The translations under genes and the position numbers were made by a program. Below are positions 7,898 through 16,907 of a stretch of DNA of 64,000 nucleotides, in pieces. Source of the DNA: Paenibacillus polymyxa (lineage in GTDB: Bacteria; Bacillota; Bacilli; Paenibacillales; Paenibacillaceae); the NCBI RefSeq assembly GCF_015710975.1, contig NZ_CP049783.1, forward strand, positions 2,415,501-2,479,500. Reading direction: 5' to 3'. The stretch's first letter is position 1, and the number at the start of each line of letters is the position of its first letter. A model generated the notes under the pieces. It saw only the letters and a list, made by a program, of their open reading frames with translations, was not told where the DNA came from and ran no database searches.

Positions 7898-9700
7898 ATG
7901 AATGGTGGTATGGTCTTGACAATTTTATCATTAAATCTAACTGCTATACAGAATCGTTTTCCAAACGTTACTAGTTCAATGCTCTCACTTGAGCCAACTA
8001 GAGCCCAGGTTCACAAGACTTATAATGAACCTATAGAAAAAGATCATATTTGGCTGGAGGCAGTCCAGCAGTCGGTAGGAAATATAGAATGTGTATTTGT
8101 TTATGGATTTGGTCAGGGGCTTGGCATTGCTGATATCCTTGAAATGTACCCTGATCGGTTGCTCTTTGTATATGAGCCGGACGAATACCAGTTTCTAAAC
8201 TCAATTAGTAGCTATGATATGCGGAGTATTTTAGAGCATCCCAATTTATACTGGCTAGCTATTGGTGATTCCCAATTGAATTCACTGTTTTATATGGCAT
8301 CTGTCCACATGCAGCGTGAGCTAGCATTCGTTGCGCTCCGTCATTATCTTGAGGCTGAGATGGATGGTTTACGTGATGTTAAAGAAAGATTGGAAGAATA
8401 CAATCACACCTATGAATCGAACCAACGCACGCATCATCTTTTTCGACAGGACTGGATTCGTAATAGTATGTATCAGATGGCAGGAATGCTCTCCTCACCC
8501 TCTATTGATGATTTGAAATTTTCTTTTCCCGGCAGCACGGCCTTTATTATTGCTTCAGGTCCGTCACTTCAGCAAGATATTGAGTGGGTTAAGCGTGTCC
8601 AACCTCATGCTCTTGTTATCGCGGCAGGCTCCAGTATTCAAGCACTAGTTAAACAGGGAATACAGCCTCATTTAGCGGTCACGCTGGATGGTGGTATTAT
8701 CAATGATAAGGTATTTTCCCAGCCAGAAACATTAGAAGCACCCTTATTGTATGGTTCTACTTCTTATTTTGGGATTACAGATCGCAAGCAAAAAGACACC
8801 GTTCATTTTGTGTTGAGCAATGACTCTATCTCACAGTATTATTTAGGAATTGATCGGGCACAGATTGCTATAACGGCAACACCAACGGTTGTAGGCTCAG
8901 CTATACAAGCGGCTGTATGGTTGGGGGCACGACGTGTTGTACTGATGGGACAGGATTTATCCTTCCCAGGCAATAAGTTCTACGCTGATGGAGTAGGACA
9001 TATTGAAGCATCCCACAATGCATCAATTGTAGAGAAAGCACCGAGACAGGTATTGAACGTACATGGTGAATACAATGCTACAAATGAAAGCTTCTTGTTT
9101 ATGAAAGACGCATTAGAGAATCTGTTTGCAGCTTTATCCAATATTGAATTTATTAATACGACTCGTAATGGGGCCGCGTTAGAGGGAACGGTTTGGAAGC
9201 CGATTGAAGAAGTATACGATATGATTGCCGAGGAACATATTGAGCACGATGCAATAGCTAATATCCAACGTAATCAACCATTTACTATAAATGAAAATCG
9301 TATCAAAGAGGTTAAAGGGAAAATCGAGAATACACTCAATGATTTCACTCGATTCAGGGAAGAATTGGAAGTTATGTTGAAGTCGATTCAAAATATTAGA
9401 GAATGGAGCCGAACGAAGCCGCTCAAATGTCATAATGCGATTGTCGAAATTGAACAACGCTGGACCAGCATTGTAAGTAGAGATTGGTTTGTTCCTATTA
9501 TAGAAACCGTACTCCCACTGGAAATTGGTCTGTTTGACCAGCAGCAGCCCTTGATCGCCATAGAGCAAAATCTCCTCCGCAAAGCCGATATGATACATGA
9601 ACATTTAGGGAAGCTGGCGAATGAGATAGTGGGTAAAATCTCAATGCTTGAAGAGTTGTTTGTAGAATCGATTCGCAGAATAGATGATATAAAGAGTTAA
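7898..9700 (+). CDS. Motility accessory factor (Maf)-type flagellin glycosyltransferase, DUF115
   Basis: This 600-residue cytoplasmic protein belongs to the Maf/DUF115 (MptE-like) family. In Campylobacter, Aeromonas and Geobacillus these proteins are needed to transfer nonulosonic acids such as pseudaminic acid to flagellin. The DUF115 core lies around residues 205-380: GSTAFIIASGPSLQQDIEW, the sialyltransferase-like GPSL motif, then HLAVTLDGG, and ARRVVLMGQDLSF. The N-terminal ~190 residues resemble the usual Maf N-domain (VFVYGFGQGLGIADIL). It is placed after fliST and immediately before seven nucleotide-sugar genes, 12 bases ahead of pseB. The start is ATG 7898 or ATG 7910; both have weak ribosome sites. 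Confidence 0.88.
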   Translation: MNGGMVLTILSLNLTAIQNRFPNVTSSMLSLEPTRAQVHKTYNEPIEKDHIWLEAVQQSVGNIECVFVYGFGQGLGIADILEMYPDRLLFVYEPDEYQFLNSISSYDMRSILEHPNLYWLAIGDSQLNSLFYMASVHMQRELAFVALRHYLEAEMDGLRDVKERLEEYNHTYESNQRTHHLFRQDWIRNSMYQMAGMLSSPSIDDLKFSFPGSTAFIIASGPSLQQDIEWVKRVQPHALVIAAGSSIQALVKQGIQPHLAVTLDGGIINDKVFSQPETLEAPLLYGSTSYFGITDRKQKDTVHFVLSNDSISQYYLGIDRAQIAITATPTVVGSAIQAAVWLGARRVVLMGQDLSFPGNKFYADGVGHIEASHNASIVEKAPRQVLNVHGEYNATNESFLFMKDALENLFAALSNIEFINTTRNGAALEGTVWKPIEEVYDMIAEEHIEHDAIANIQRNQPFTINENRIKEVKGKIENTLNDFTRFREELEVMLKSIQNIREWSRTKPLKCHNAIVEIEQRWTSIVSRDWFVPIIETVLPLEIGLFDQQQPLIAIEQNLLRKADMIHEHLGKLANEIVGKISMLEELFVESIRRIDDIKS

Positions 9701-9712
9701 AGGAAAAGGGAC

Positions 9713-10717
9713 GTGTTCAACATGCAGAAGGAAACCTACAAAGGTAAGAAAATACTAATTACAGGTGGAACGGGCACAATAGGGCGCCAACTGGTACAGA
9801 GACTTTTGAAAGACGAGCCGAGTGTGATTCGTATTTTTAGCCGTGATGAGCATAAGCAGTATGAAATGAATATTGATTTTCAGGCCCATTCTAATCAACT
9901 GCGATTTCTGATCGGTGATGTGAGGGATCAGCAAAGATTGATGAGGGCAATGGAGGATATTGATTATGTATTTCATTTAGCTGCTATGAAACACGTTCCT
10001 TCATGTGAGTATAATCCATTTGAGGCTGTACAAACCAATGTAATAGGCACGCAGAATGTCATACAAGCGGCGTTAGTGAATGGCGTGAAAAAGGTCCTTT
10101 TCACAAGCACGGATAAGGCTATTTCTCCAACCAACACATATGGTGCAACGAAGCTAACGGCAGAGCGTCTAATTTCAGCCTCTGAATATCAAAAGGGTTC
10201 TAAGTCTACTATATTTTCTTCGGTACGATTTGGGAATGTAATGGGTTCACGGGGGTCCGTTATTCCGTTATTCAAAAAACAAATTTTGGGAAATGGTGAA
10301 ATTACTATTACGGATCCGGAAATGTTGAGATATATGATGACTCCTTCCCAGGCGATTGAGCTAATCTTACAGGCAAATGAGGTCGCACAAGGTGGTGAGG
10401 TCTTTGTTCTAAAGATGCCAGTGGTACGAATTGCAGACTTAGCGGAGGCGCTCATAGAAACGGTTTCAAAAAAATACAAACTAAATGATGAAGTAGTTAT
10501 TAAATATATCGGTCTCCGTCCTGGAGAAAAACGTTATGAAGAGTTAATGACTTTAGATGAACAGCTAGTCGCATTGGAATCGGAAAATATGTTTATCATT
10601 CCACCTTCTTTTCAAGGAAAGCCCCAATCTTTAGAAAGAAATATTACTGAGTTAGAAATGAATCCTATTAGTAAAAAGGTTGTTATTGATTGGTTATATG
10701 ATGAAAGTCTTATATAA
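9713..10717 (+). CDS. pseB: UDP-GlcNAc 4,6-dehydratase (inverting), PseB-like
   Basis: PseB performs the first step of CMP-pseudaminic acid synthesis: UDP-GlcNAc is converted to a 4-keto-6-deoxy sugar with C5 inversion. The 334-residue SDR protein has the NAD(P) motif GGTGTIG at residues 18-24, and TSTDKA with D134/K135 plus Y143/K147, equivalent to the reported D132/K133/Y141 of H. pylori FlaA1. The C-terminal YIGLRPGEKRYEEL stretch is typical of this dehydratase subfamily. The start is GTG 9713 or ATG 9722. It is first of a tightly packed pse operon behind maf. Confidence 0.9.
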   Translation: MFNMQKETYKGKKILITGGTGTIGRQLVQRLLKDEPSVIRIFSRDEHKQYEMNIDFQAHSNQLRFLIGDVRDQQRLMRAMEDIDYVFHLAAMKHVPSCEYNPFEAVQTNVIGTQNVIQAALVNGVKKVLFTSTDKAISPTNTYGATKLTAERLISASEYQKGSKSTIFSSVRFGNVMGSRGSVIPLFKKQILGNGEITITDPEMLRYMMTPSQAIELILQANEVAQGGEVFVLKMPVVRIADLAEALIETVSKKYKLNDEVVIKYIGLRPGEKRYEELMTLDEQLVALESENMFIIPPSFQGKPQSLERNITELEMNPISKKVVIDWLYDESLI

Positions 10718-10743
10718 GAATATAGCAGAAAGTATGGGGACTT

Positions 10744-11475
10744 ATGAATATTGTAGCTATCATTCAAGCTAGAATGGGATCTACTCGCCTACCAGGAAAA
10801 GTTAATTTGAATTTACTGGGTGTAACAGTACTTGAGCGGGTTGTAAAAAGAATAAAAAAAGTAAAACAAATTAGTAAAGTTGTAGTAGCAACTACTGATT
10901 TAATGATAGATGAAACTATAGTAAATCTGGCTCGTAAAGCAGGGGTTGAAGTATATCGTGGTAGTGAAAGTGATGTGTTAGAACGCTATTATAAAGCGGC
11001 TGTCACATATAATGCGGATGTGATCATTCGTATTACTTCAGATTGTCCTGTCATAGATCCTATGATTATTGATCAGCTAATCAAAAAATACATCACTGGC
11101 TCTTATGACTACGTCAGCAATACCATTGAGCGTTCTTACCCAAGAGGGTTAGATGCAGAAGTGTTTTCTTTTGCTTCTCTAGAAAAAGCACATCTGGAGG
11201 CGAAGAGTACAGAGCAAAGAGAACATGTAACACCCTATATTTACCAAAATGCAGATCGATTCTCTTTGCTAAGTGTTACTTATCCGAATGATTTCTCTAA
11301 TTATCGCTGGACTTTGGACACAACTGAAGATTGGGAGCTAATTCAGCAGATATATACCTATTTTAAGGATAGGGATAGCTTTGGTTGGCAGGATGTTATG
11401 GAACTAATGGAGACTCGCCCAGAAATTGCACTTATTAACTCACACATAGAGCAGAAGAAGCTCAAGGGGGAATAA
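10744..11475 (+). CDS. pseF: CMP-pseudaminic acid synthetase-like cytidylyltransferase (PseF/SpsF type)
   Basis: This would activate pseudaminic acid with CTP. The 243-residue protein has the nucleotidyltransferase signature IIQARMGSTRLPGK at residues 6-19, and RITSDCPVIDP at ~97-107 (metal/nucleotide site). It also shows a C-terminal DTTEDWELIQQIY helix. It resembles both PseF and Bacillus SpsF, and the surrounding pathway favours PseF. Base composition is clearly more AT-rich than flanking genes. The stop overlaps the next ATG (TAATG, 11473-11477). Confidence 0.82.
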   Translation: MNIVAIIQARMGSTRLPGKVNLNLLGVTVLERVVKRIKKVKQISKVVVATTDLMIDETIVNLARKAGVEVYRGSESDVLERYYKAAVTYNADVIIRITSDCPVIDPMIIDQLIKKYITGSYDYVSNTIERSYPRGLDAEVFSFASLEKAHLEAKSTEQREHVTPYIYQNADRFSLLSVTYPNDFSNYRWTLDTTEDWELIQQIYTYFKDRDSFGWQDVMELMETRPEIALINSHIEQKKLKGE

Positions 11476-12518
11476 TGAAATTTTTGATTAGAGCGGATGC
11501 CTCTGTTGAAATCGGTACAGGACATGTGATGCGTTGTTTAGCTTTAGCAAAAGCACTGATCAGTTCAGGAAAAGAAGTGGTTTTTGTTTTTCAACAAATG
11601 CCTGATCACTTAGTTGGAAAAATTAAACAGATAGGTTGCATTTCGTTTTATTTAAACAGCGAATATCCGGTTGGATCAATTGAGGATGCTGTGTATGTAA
11701 GCTCAAAAATCAATAATGCTTTTCATAATGGTTTTGATTGGATGATTATTGATCATTATAAAATTGATGAAATATGGGAAAGTAGAATGTATCGAATTGC
11801 TAATAAACTTTTAGTAATTGATGATTTAGCTGATCGGAGGCATATTTGCAATATCCTTCTAGACCAAAATTTATATGAATCTTCTGATTCAAGATATAGT
11901 AAGTTAACAAATAATGCCAAACAATTGATAGGACCAAGTTATGCACTGCTAAGAGATGAATTTCAGCTGGAACGTCAGAACGTTAAAGCAAGAAGTGGCC
12001 CCATTCGAAGGGTATTGGTCACTTTTGGAGGGACTGATCCTACTAATGAGACGTTGAAGTCTCTGTATGCGTTGAAGAAAGAAGGGTTATTAGATAGCAA
12101 CCTGGATTTTGAAATACTAGTCGGCCAATCATATGCTCATCTCAATGAATTGAGAAAAGTTGTCGATTCAAAAAAAAGTTTGAGTCTGCATGTTCAAACT
12201 AATTCTGTTGCAGCTATTATGAAAAAAGCTGATTTAGCCATTTGTTCTGGGGGAACCTTGACTTGGGAACGATATTGTATGGGCCTTCCGGGTTTGGTTA
12301 TAGCGGTTGCTGAAAATCAGATTCATAATGCTATTATGGGAGAAAAGTTAGGGATAGACAAATTCTTGGGTTTTTACTCCGATGTTTATGATCTTGATAT
12401 TGTTAACAATTTAAAGGATTATGAAGGTGACTTAGAGAACAATAGCCTAACAGCGTTCAAGATTGTTGACGGTAAAGGTGTAGAAAAAGTAATCAGGAAC
12501 TTGAAGACTACTATTTAA
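11475..12518 (+). CDS. pseG: UDP-2,4-diacetamido-trideoxy-altrose hydrolase (PseG)
   Basis: PseG removes UDP from the diacetamido sugar, the fourth step of pseudaminic acid synthesis. The 347-residue GT-B-like protein starts MKFLIRADASVEIGTGHVMR and carries the conserved His of GTGHVMRC at position 17, the same position as the catalytic His17 described for Campylobacter PseG. The second half has VLVTFGGTDPTNET and the UDP-binding SGGTLTWERYCMGLP loop. Translation is coupled to pseF through a one-base overlap. DNA is AT-rich, as for its neighbours. Confidence 0.9.
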   Translation: MKFLIRADASVEIGTGHVMRCLALAKALISSGKEVVFVFQQMPDHLVGKIKQIGCISFYLNSEYPVGSIEDAVYVSSKINNAFHNGFDWMIIDHYKIDEIWESRMYRIANKLLVIDDLADRRHICNILLDQNLYESSDSRYSKLTNNAKQLIGPSYALLRDEFQLERQNVKARSGPIRRVLVTFGGTDPTNETLKSLYALKKEGLLDSNLDFEILVGQSYAHLNELRKVVDSKKSLSLHVQTNSVAAIMKKADLAICSGGTLTWERYCMGLPGLVIAVAENQIHNAIMGEKLGIDKFLGFYSDVYDLDIVNNLKDYEGDLENNSLTAFKIVDGKGVEKVIRNLKTTI

Positions 12519-12533
12519 ATAAGTGGGGATCAT

Positions 12534-13001
12534 ATGGAACTTCGAAGCGCGGCCCTGAATGATTCGATCTTCATTTTTAATTTGAGGAATGATTTAGACA
12601 CTAGAAAAAACTCGTTTGTCACGGACGAAATTCCCTATGAAGAGCATAAAAATTGGTTTGAAAAGTCATTAGGCATCAAAACAAGGAAAATACTCATAGC
12701 TTATGAAAATAAAGTATTAGTAGGAGTAGTTAGATTAGACTTAAAGAGTGACAATGAAGCGGTAATTAGCATAAGCATTGATCCAAGTCTTAGACAAAAG
12801 GGATATGCTAATAAAATACTATGCGAAATTGAAAGTTATACAACTTCTTGGAATAATGAAATAAAGGTTCTGACTGCTCTTATAAAGCCAAGCAATATTG
12901 CTTCAATTAAATTGTTTAGTAAAAGGGGTTATGCTGTCGTTTCGGAGAATAAGGAAGAAATAATAATGTGTAAAGAGCTTAGGGGGAAATATCTTGACTG
13001 A
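12534..13001 (+). CDS. pseH: UDP-4-amino-4,6-dideoxy-AltNAc N-acetyltransferase (PseH-like GNAT)
   Basis: This 155-residue GNAT-fold acetyltransferase would acetylate the 4-amino group (third step). The acetyl-CoA loop appears as SIDPSLRQKGYANKIL at ~residues 82-97 (R/QxxGxA variant). An N-terminal LRSAALNDSIFIFNLRNDLD and FVTDEIPYEEHKNWFEKSL are typical of PseH-like GNATs. It lies between pseG and pseI and overlaps the pseI start by eight bases. The assignment relies on both GNAT motifs and context. Confidence 0.84.
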   Translation: MELRSAALNDSIFIFNLRNDLDTRKNSFVTDEIPYEEHKNWFEKSLGIKTRKILIAYENKVLVGVVRLDLKSDNEAVISISIDPSLRQKGYANKILCEIESYTTSWNNEIKVLTALIKPSNIASIKLFSKRGYAVVSENKEEIIMCKELRGKYLD

Positions 13002-14043
13002 ATTTAAAATAATGAATAGGGAAATAAGCGCAAATACACGTCCCTTCATCATTGCAGAAATGTCAGGAAATCATAATCAATCATTAGAACGTGCCTTGCG
13101 TATTGTGGAAGCAGCGGCAGGTGCGGGGGTAGATGCTCTAAAGATACAAACCTACACTGCTGAAACTATGACTCTTAATATAAATTCAGGAGAATTTTTT
13201 ATTAAGGATGAGGACAGTCTGTGGGAAGGAAAGAGCCTATATAATCTGTATCAAGAAGCATACACTCCATGGGAATGGCATGAACCTATTTTTAATAGAT
13301 GCAATGAGCTAGGGATTATAGGGTTCAGTACTCCCTTTGATGCTACAGCGGTGGATTTTTTAGAATCACTCAATGTTCCTGCGTATAAAATAGCTTCTTT
13401 TGAAAATACGGATATTCCATTAATTAAAAAGGTAGCCTCTACAGGGAAACCTGTCATCATCTCTACTGGAATGGCTACTATATCAGAATTAGAAGAAGCT
13501 GTTCAAGCAGTGAGAGAAACAGGGAATAATCAAATTGTATTGTTAAAATGCACTAGTACGTATCCAGCATCACCTGAAAACACGAATATACGCACGATTC
13601 CTCATTTAAAGGATTTATTCAACACCCAAGTAGGATTGTCTGATCACACTATGGGAGTAGGAGTTGCTGTTTCTAGTGTTGCATTAGGTGCCACTGTAAT
13701 TGAAAAGCATTTTACTTTGTCTAGAGCTGATGGGGGAGTAGATTCCACGTTCTCGTTGGAACCGGAAGAAATGAAGTCATTAGTTATTGAGACTGAAAGA
13801 GCATGGCAATCTCTTGGAGGAATATCATATGGAGCGACAGATGCAGAAAAAGCTTCTCTTCAATTCCGAAGATCCTTATATATTTCTAAAGATATGCAAG
13901 TAGGGGATATTCTTACGGAGGAAAATGTTAGGGCTATACGCCCGGGCTATGGTCTTCCACCGAAGTATATAGATCAAATATTAGGAAAAACCGTTCGCAA
14001 GAATGTATTAAAAGGGACGCCTATCAGCTGGGATATCTTATGA
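12994..14043 (+). CDS. pseI: Pseudaminic acid synthase (PseI, NeuB family)
   Basis: PseI condenses the hydrolysed diacetamido sugar with phosphoenolpyruvate to give pseudaminic acid. The 349-residue NeuB-type enzyme shows PFIIAEMSGNHNQSLERAL at the start of the TIM barrel, LKCTSTYPASPENTN and VGLSDHTMGVGVAVSSVALG in the barrel core, and EKHFTLSRADGG. The C-terminal ~60 residues (GDILTEENVRAIRPGYGLPP) form the antifreeze-like SAF domain. The start is probably TTG 12994, with AGGGGGA at 12981-12987; ATG 13012 is the alternative. MSGNHNQ favours PseI over sialic acid synthase. Confidence 0.92.
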   Translation: MTEFKIMNREISANTRPFIIAEMSGNHNQSLERALRIVEAAAGAGVDALKIQTYTAETMTLNINSGEFFIKDEDSLWEGKSLYNLYQEAYTPWEWHEPIFNRCNELGIIGFSTPFDATAVDFLESLNVPAYKIASFENTDIPLIKKVASTGKPVIISTGMATISELEEAVQAVRETGNNQIVLLKCTSTYPASPENTNIRTIPHLKDLFNTQVGLSDHTMGVGVAVSSVALGATVIEKHFTLSRADGGVDSTFSLEPEEMKSLVIETERAWQSLGGISYGATDAEKASLQFRRSLYISKDMQVGDILTEENVRAIRPGYGLPPKYIDQILGKTVRKNVLKGTPISWDIL

Positions 14044-14067
14044 ATTAAAAAATAAAGGAGATAAAAT

Positions 14068-15015
14068 ATGAACATTTTACTTACTGGTGGCGCTGGTTTC
14101 ATTGGGCGTTGGGTTGCCAAGCGTCTACTGGAGGATGGGCATCAGCTTTGGATTGTAGATGATTTGTCGAATGGACGCGAGGAAAATTTGTCGGAATTAG
14201 TCGAACATAGCGGCTTCAAGGAGTTTATTAAGGGGAGCATTTTGGACGAAGCGCTGTTGGAACAGTTGTTCGAAGAATATAAATTTGGAGTTTGTTACCA
14301 TCTGGGAGCTTCGATAAATGTACAGGATTCTATTGACGATCCACGCACTACTTTTAATAACGATACTTTAGGAACCTTCGCAATTTTGGAGCAATGCCGC
14401 AAGCATCAGACCAAGTTAGTTTTTATGAGCACCTGCATGGTATATGATCGCTGTAGTGACGATAAAGGTATTAATGAACTGCATCCTACCAAACCTGCTT
14501 CTCCTTATGCAGGAGCGAAGGTAGCTGCTGAGAATATGGTACTTTCCTATTATTTTGCTTACGGGTTACCGACAGTGGTTATTCGACCGTTTAATACGTA
14601 TGGCCCTTTTCAAAAGACAGGCGGTGAAGGTGGGGTAGTCGCAATCTTCATTAAAAACCACTTGGAAGGTAAAGAACTTAACATCTATGGGGAAGGCACA
14701 CAAACCCGTGATCTTCTGTATGTCGAGGACTGTGCTCGCTTTGTTGTAGAGGCGGGCTTTAGCGATCGCGTTAATGGTCAGATTGTCAATGCAGGACTGG
14801 GGCAGGATATTACTGTGAATGATTTGGCTTTGCTGATTAGCGGTGATTCGTCACGTATCAAGCATATAGAGCATATCCATCCGCAAAGTGAAATTCAAAA
14901 GCTGCTGTGTAACTCAACGAAGGCGAAGGAGTTACTTGGTTGGGAACCACGTATTAGTTTGGAAGAAGGTATTCAGCGAACTACAAGATGGATTCGTGAG
15001 AGTGGCATGATCTAG
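14068..15015 (+). CDS. NAD-dependent epimerase/dehydratase (SDR), role in pse cluster unknown
   Basis: A 315-residue extended SDR enzyme acting on a nucleotide sugar. GGAGFIG at residues 7-13 binds NAD. S121/T122 with Y147xxxK151 (SPYAGAK) form the catalytic site. VVIRPFNTYGP and TRDLLYVEDCARFV are the GalE/RmlB-type substrate regions. It is not one of the six canonical pse enzymes. In Bacillus thuringiensis the PseB reaction is split between two SDR proteins (Pen and Pal), so a similar division, or synthesis of a second sugar, is possible. Base composition is less AT-rich than pseF-pseI. AAGGAG at 14054-14059 serves the ATG. Confidence 0.85.
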   Translation: MNILLTGGAGFIGRWVAKRLLEDGHQLWIVDDLSNGREENLSELVEHSGFKEFIKGSILDEALLEQLFEEYKFGVCYHLGASINVQDSIDDPRTTFNNDTLGTFAILEQCRKHQTKLVFMSTCMVYDRCSDDKGINELHPTKPASPYAGAKVAAENMVLSYYFAYGLPTVVIRPFNTYGPFQKTGGEGGVVAIFIKNHLEGKELNIYGEGTQTRDLLYVEDCARFVVEAGFSDRVNGQIVNAGLGQDITVNDLALLISGDSSRIKHIEHIHPQSEIQKLLCNSTKAKELLGWEPRISLEEGIQRTTRWIRESGMI

Positions 15016-15045
15016 TTTGTTTCAAGTATAGAGGGGGTTAACAGG

Positions 15046-16230
15046 ATGTCCGATGATTTTTTGTCAGGACCTGTGCGTGATACGCTGCTGCCCTATGGAC
15101 AGCAATGGATTGATGATGAGGATATTCAAGCTGTTGTGGGGGTACTCCGTAGTGGTTTTATTACTCAGGGGCCTGCGATTCAGCAGTTTGAAAACAAGGT
15201 TGCTGAGTATGTAGGAGCCAAGTATGCGGTGGCGTTCACTAACGGAACTGCCGCACTGCATGGAGCATGCTTTGCTGCAGGAATCGGACAAGGTGATGAG
15301 GTCATCACAACACCACTTACGTTCCTAGCTAGTAGTAACTGTGTGCTATACCAAGGTGGAACACCGGTGTTTGCAGACATTAATATGAATACCTACAACA
15401 TTGATGCGGAACGGATTGCTGAGCGGATTACTGAGCATACCCGGGCGGTTATAGCCGTCGACTTTACGGGTCAGCCAGCTGAGCTTGATAAGATATCGAT
15501 GTTATGCCGGGATCATGGGCTGGTGTTAATTGAGGATGCTGCTCACTCTTTGGGAGCAGATTACCAAGGTAACAAAGTAGGTTCATGGGCGGATATGACT
15601 ATGTTTAGTTTCCATCCGGTCAAGCATATTACGACAGGCGAGGGCGGCATCATTACGACGAATTCTGAGGAATTTTATCGAAAATTGTTGCTATTCCGTA
15701 GTCACGGTATGACACGAGATCCACAGGAATTGACAAAAAACGACGGCCCTTGGTATTACGAAATGCAGGAACTGGGATATAACTATCGTATGACAGATAT
15801 CCAGGCTGCATTAGGTCATTCCCAAATGGACAGGCTGGATACATTTGTAGATAAACGTCGCACAATCGCTCGGGCGTATAATGAAGCTTTGAGTGAGTTG
15901 ACAGGGATTGTTCTTCCTGAACAACTTGCGGGGGCCCACTCCAGCTGGCACTTGTACGTTATCCGTTGGCAACCTGAGCATTTTAAAGTAGATCGGAAAA
16001 CAATATTTGAGGCACTGCGTTCTGAAAATATTGGTGTAAATGTGCATTACATTCCTGTTTATCTACAACCTTATTACCAACGCCTGGGATATGAGGAAGG
16101 ACTGTGCCCGAACGCTGAGGAGTATTATCGGACAGCAGTAACCCTTCCCCTTTTTCCTAAGATGACAGATAAGGATGTACAGGATGTAATCCGGGCGATT
16201 CGTAAGATATGGACCAAGTATACAAGGTGA
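15046..16230 (+). CDS. pseC: UDP-4-amino-4,6-dideoxy-AltNAc transaminase (PseC)
   Basis: PseC is a PLP-dependent DegT/DnrJ/EryC1 aminotransferase. It aminates the 4-keto sugar made by PseB using glutamate. The 394-residue protein shows LPYGQQWIDDEDIQAVVGVL near the start. The PLP phosphate region is FTNGTAALH (residues 64-72), with D164 in LIEDAAHSLG and the Schiff-base K193 in FHPVKHITTGEGG. GYNYRMTDIQAALG is a further family signature. It is the last gene of the cluster, with a GGGGG ribosome site before ATG 15046 and a terminator at 16352. Its unusual position after pseI and the extra SDR suggests gene shuffling. Confidence 0.92.
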   Translation: MSDDFLSGPVRDTLLPYGQQWIDDEDIQAVVGVLRSGFITQGPAIQQFENKVAEYVGAKYAVAFTNGTAALHGACFAAGIGQGDEVITTPLTFLASSNCVLYQGGTPVFADINMNTYNIDAERIAERITEHTRAVIAVDFTGQPAELDKISMLCRDHGLVLIEDAAHSLGADYQGNKVGSWADMTMFSFHPVKHITTGEGGIITTNSEEFYRKLLLFRSHGMTRDPQELTKNDGPWYYEMQELGYNYRMTDIQAALGHSQMDRLDTFVDKRRTIARAYNEALSELTGIVLPEQLAGAHSSWHLYVIRWQPEHFKVDRKTIFEALRSENIGVNVHYIPVYLQPYYQRLGYEEGLCPNAEEYYRTAVTLPLFPKMTDKDVQDVIRAIRKIWTKYTR

Positions 16231-16351
16231 GCTACTGAAAAATGTAACAAAGTGAATTGATATATAAGATGCAGTGGTTTTCTCCGTGAGTAAGTCGATT
16301 TGTCAGAGAAATTTATTTTAATTTTTTGATTCAAATTAATTTTTTTAGGGT

Positions 16352-16381
16352 AAAGGAGCTGAGAAGCTCCTTTATTTTTTG
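16352..16381 (+). terminator. Rho-independent terminator of the maf-pse operon
   Basis: AAAGGAGCT (16352-16360) pairs perfectly with AGCTCCTTT (16365-16373) around a GAGA loop, followed by ATTTTTT. The ~120 bases between pseC and this hairpin hold no visible gene. Confidence 0.9.
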
Positions 16382-16460
16382 CCTTTACTCCCCCTTGACT
16401 AAATCAATACCGAACCCTAATTTGTGGTAAAAAAATGTATGAAAACATTATCAATTCCAA

Positions 16461-16490
16461 TTGACAATGGATAACTTTGGGTGGTATAGT
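16461..16490 (+). promoter_or_regulatory. Sigma-A promoter of the cold-shock gene
   Basis: TTGACA (16461-16466), an 18-base spacer and TATAGT (16485-16490) lie ~55 bases upstream of the ATG. The short leader contains GAAGGGA as ribosome site, ten bases from the start. Confidence 0.75.
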
Positions 16491-16544
16491 CAAAAATGTG
16501 GGCGAGAGCTTCACTTCATTTGATGACGAAGGGAATGTTAGTGC

Positions 16545-16742
16545 ATGCAAGGTAAAGTAAAATGGTTTAACGCAGAAAAAGGTTATGGTTTCATCGAAAC
16601 GGCTGACGGCGGCGACGTATTTGTACATTTTTCCGCAATTCAAACAGAAGGTTTCAAAACACTTGAAGAAGGACAAGACGTGGAGTTCGACATCGTCGAA
16701 GGCGCACGTGGACCACAAGCCGCTAACGTAACCAAATTATAA
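16545..16742 (+). CDS. Cold-shock protein (Csp family)
   Basis: A 65-residue single-domain cold-shock protein that binds single-stranded RNA/DNA and melts mRNA secondary structure. Both RNP motifs are intact: KGYGFIE (RNP1 region) and DVFVHFSAI (RNP2). The start [16 protein letters not shown] and end [10 protein letters not shown] are standard for CspA/CspB proteins of Bacillales. The gene is monocistronic with its own promoter and terminator. Confidence 0.96.
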   Translation: MQGKVKWFNAEKGYGFIETADGGDVFVHFSAIQTEGFKTLEEGQDVEFDIVEGARGPQAANVTKL

Positions 16743-16809
16743 TCATCCCCGGCATAGCCGACCTACATAATTGGTAAGATGGTTAGCAATGGATAACGCG
16801 CTAGCAACT

Positions 16810-16838
16810 GCCCTGGAATATATTCCAGGGCTTTTTTA
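16810..16838 (+). terminator. Rho-independent terminator after the cold-shock gene
   Basis: GCCCTGGAATA (16810-16820) and TATTCCAGGGC (16821-16831) form a perfect inverted repeat followed by TTTTTTAT. Confidence 0.92.
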
Positions 16839-16851
16839 TGTTTTTTTACAT

Positions 16852-16886
16852 AAATAAAAAAGCCCCTTACCTAATGGTAAGGAGCT
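16852..16886 (-). terminator. Rho-independent terminator of the giant reverse-strand gene
   Basis: On the reverse strand, CCTTACC/GGTAAGG with a four-base loop (stem at ~16874-16880 and 16863-16869) is extended by partial GAGC/GGCT pairing. It is followed by a T-run (A-run at 16852-16860 on the plus strand), just after the stop at 16908. Confidence 0.85.
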
Positions 16887-16907
16887 CAGCTAAATTCAAC
16901 AAAACGT

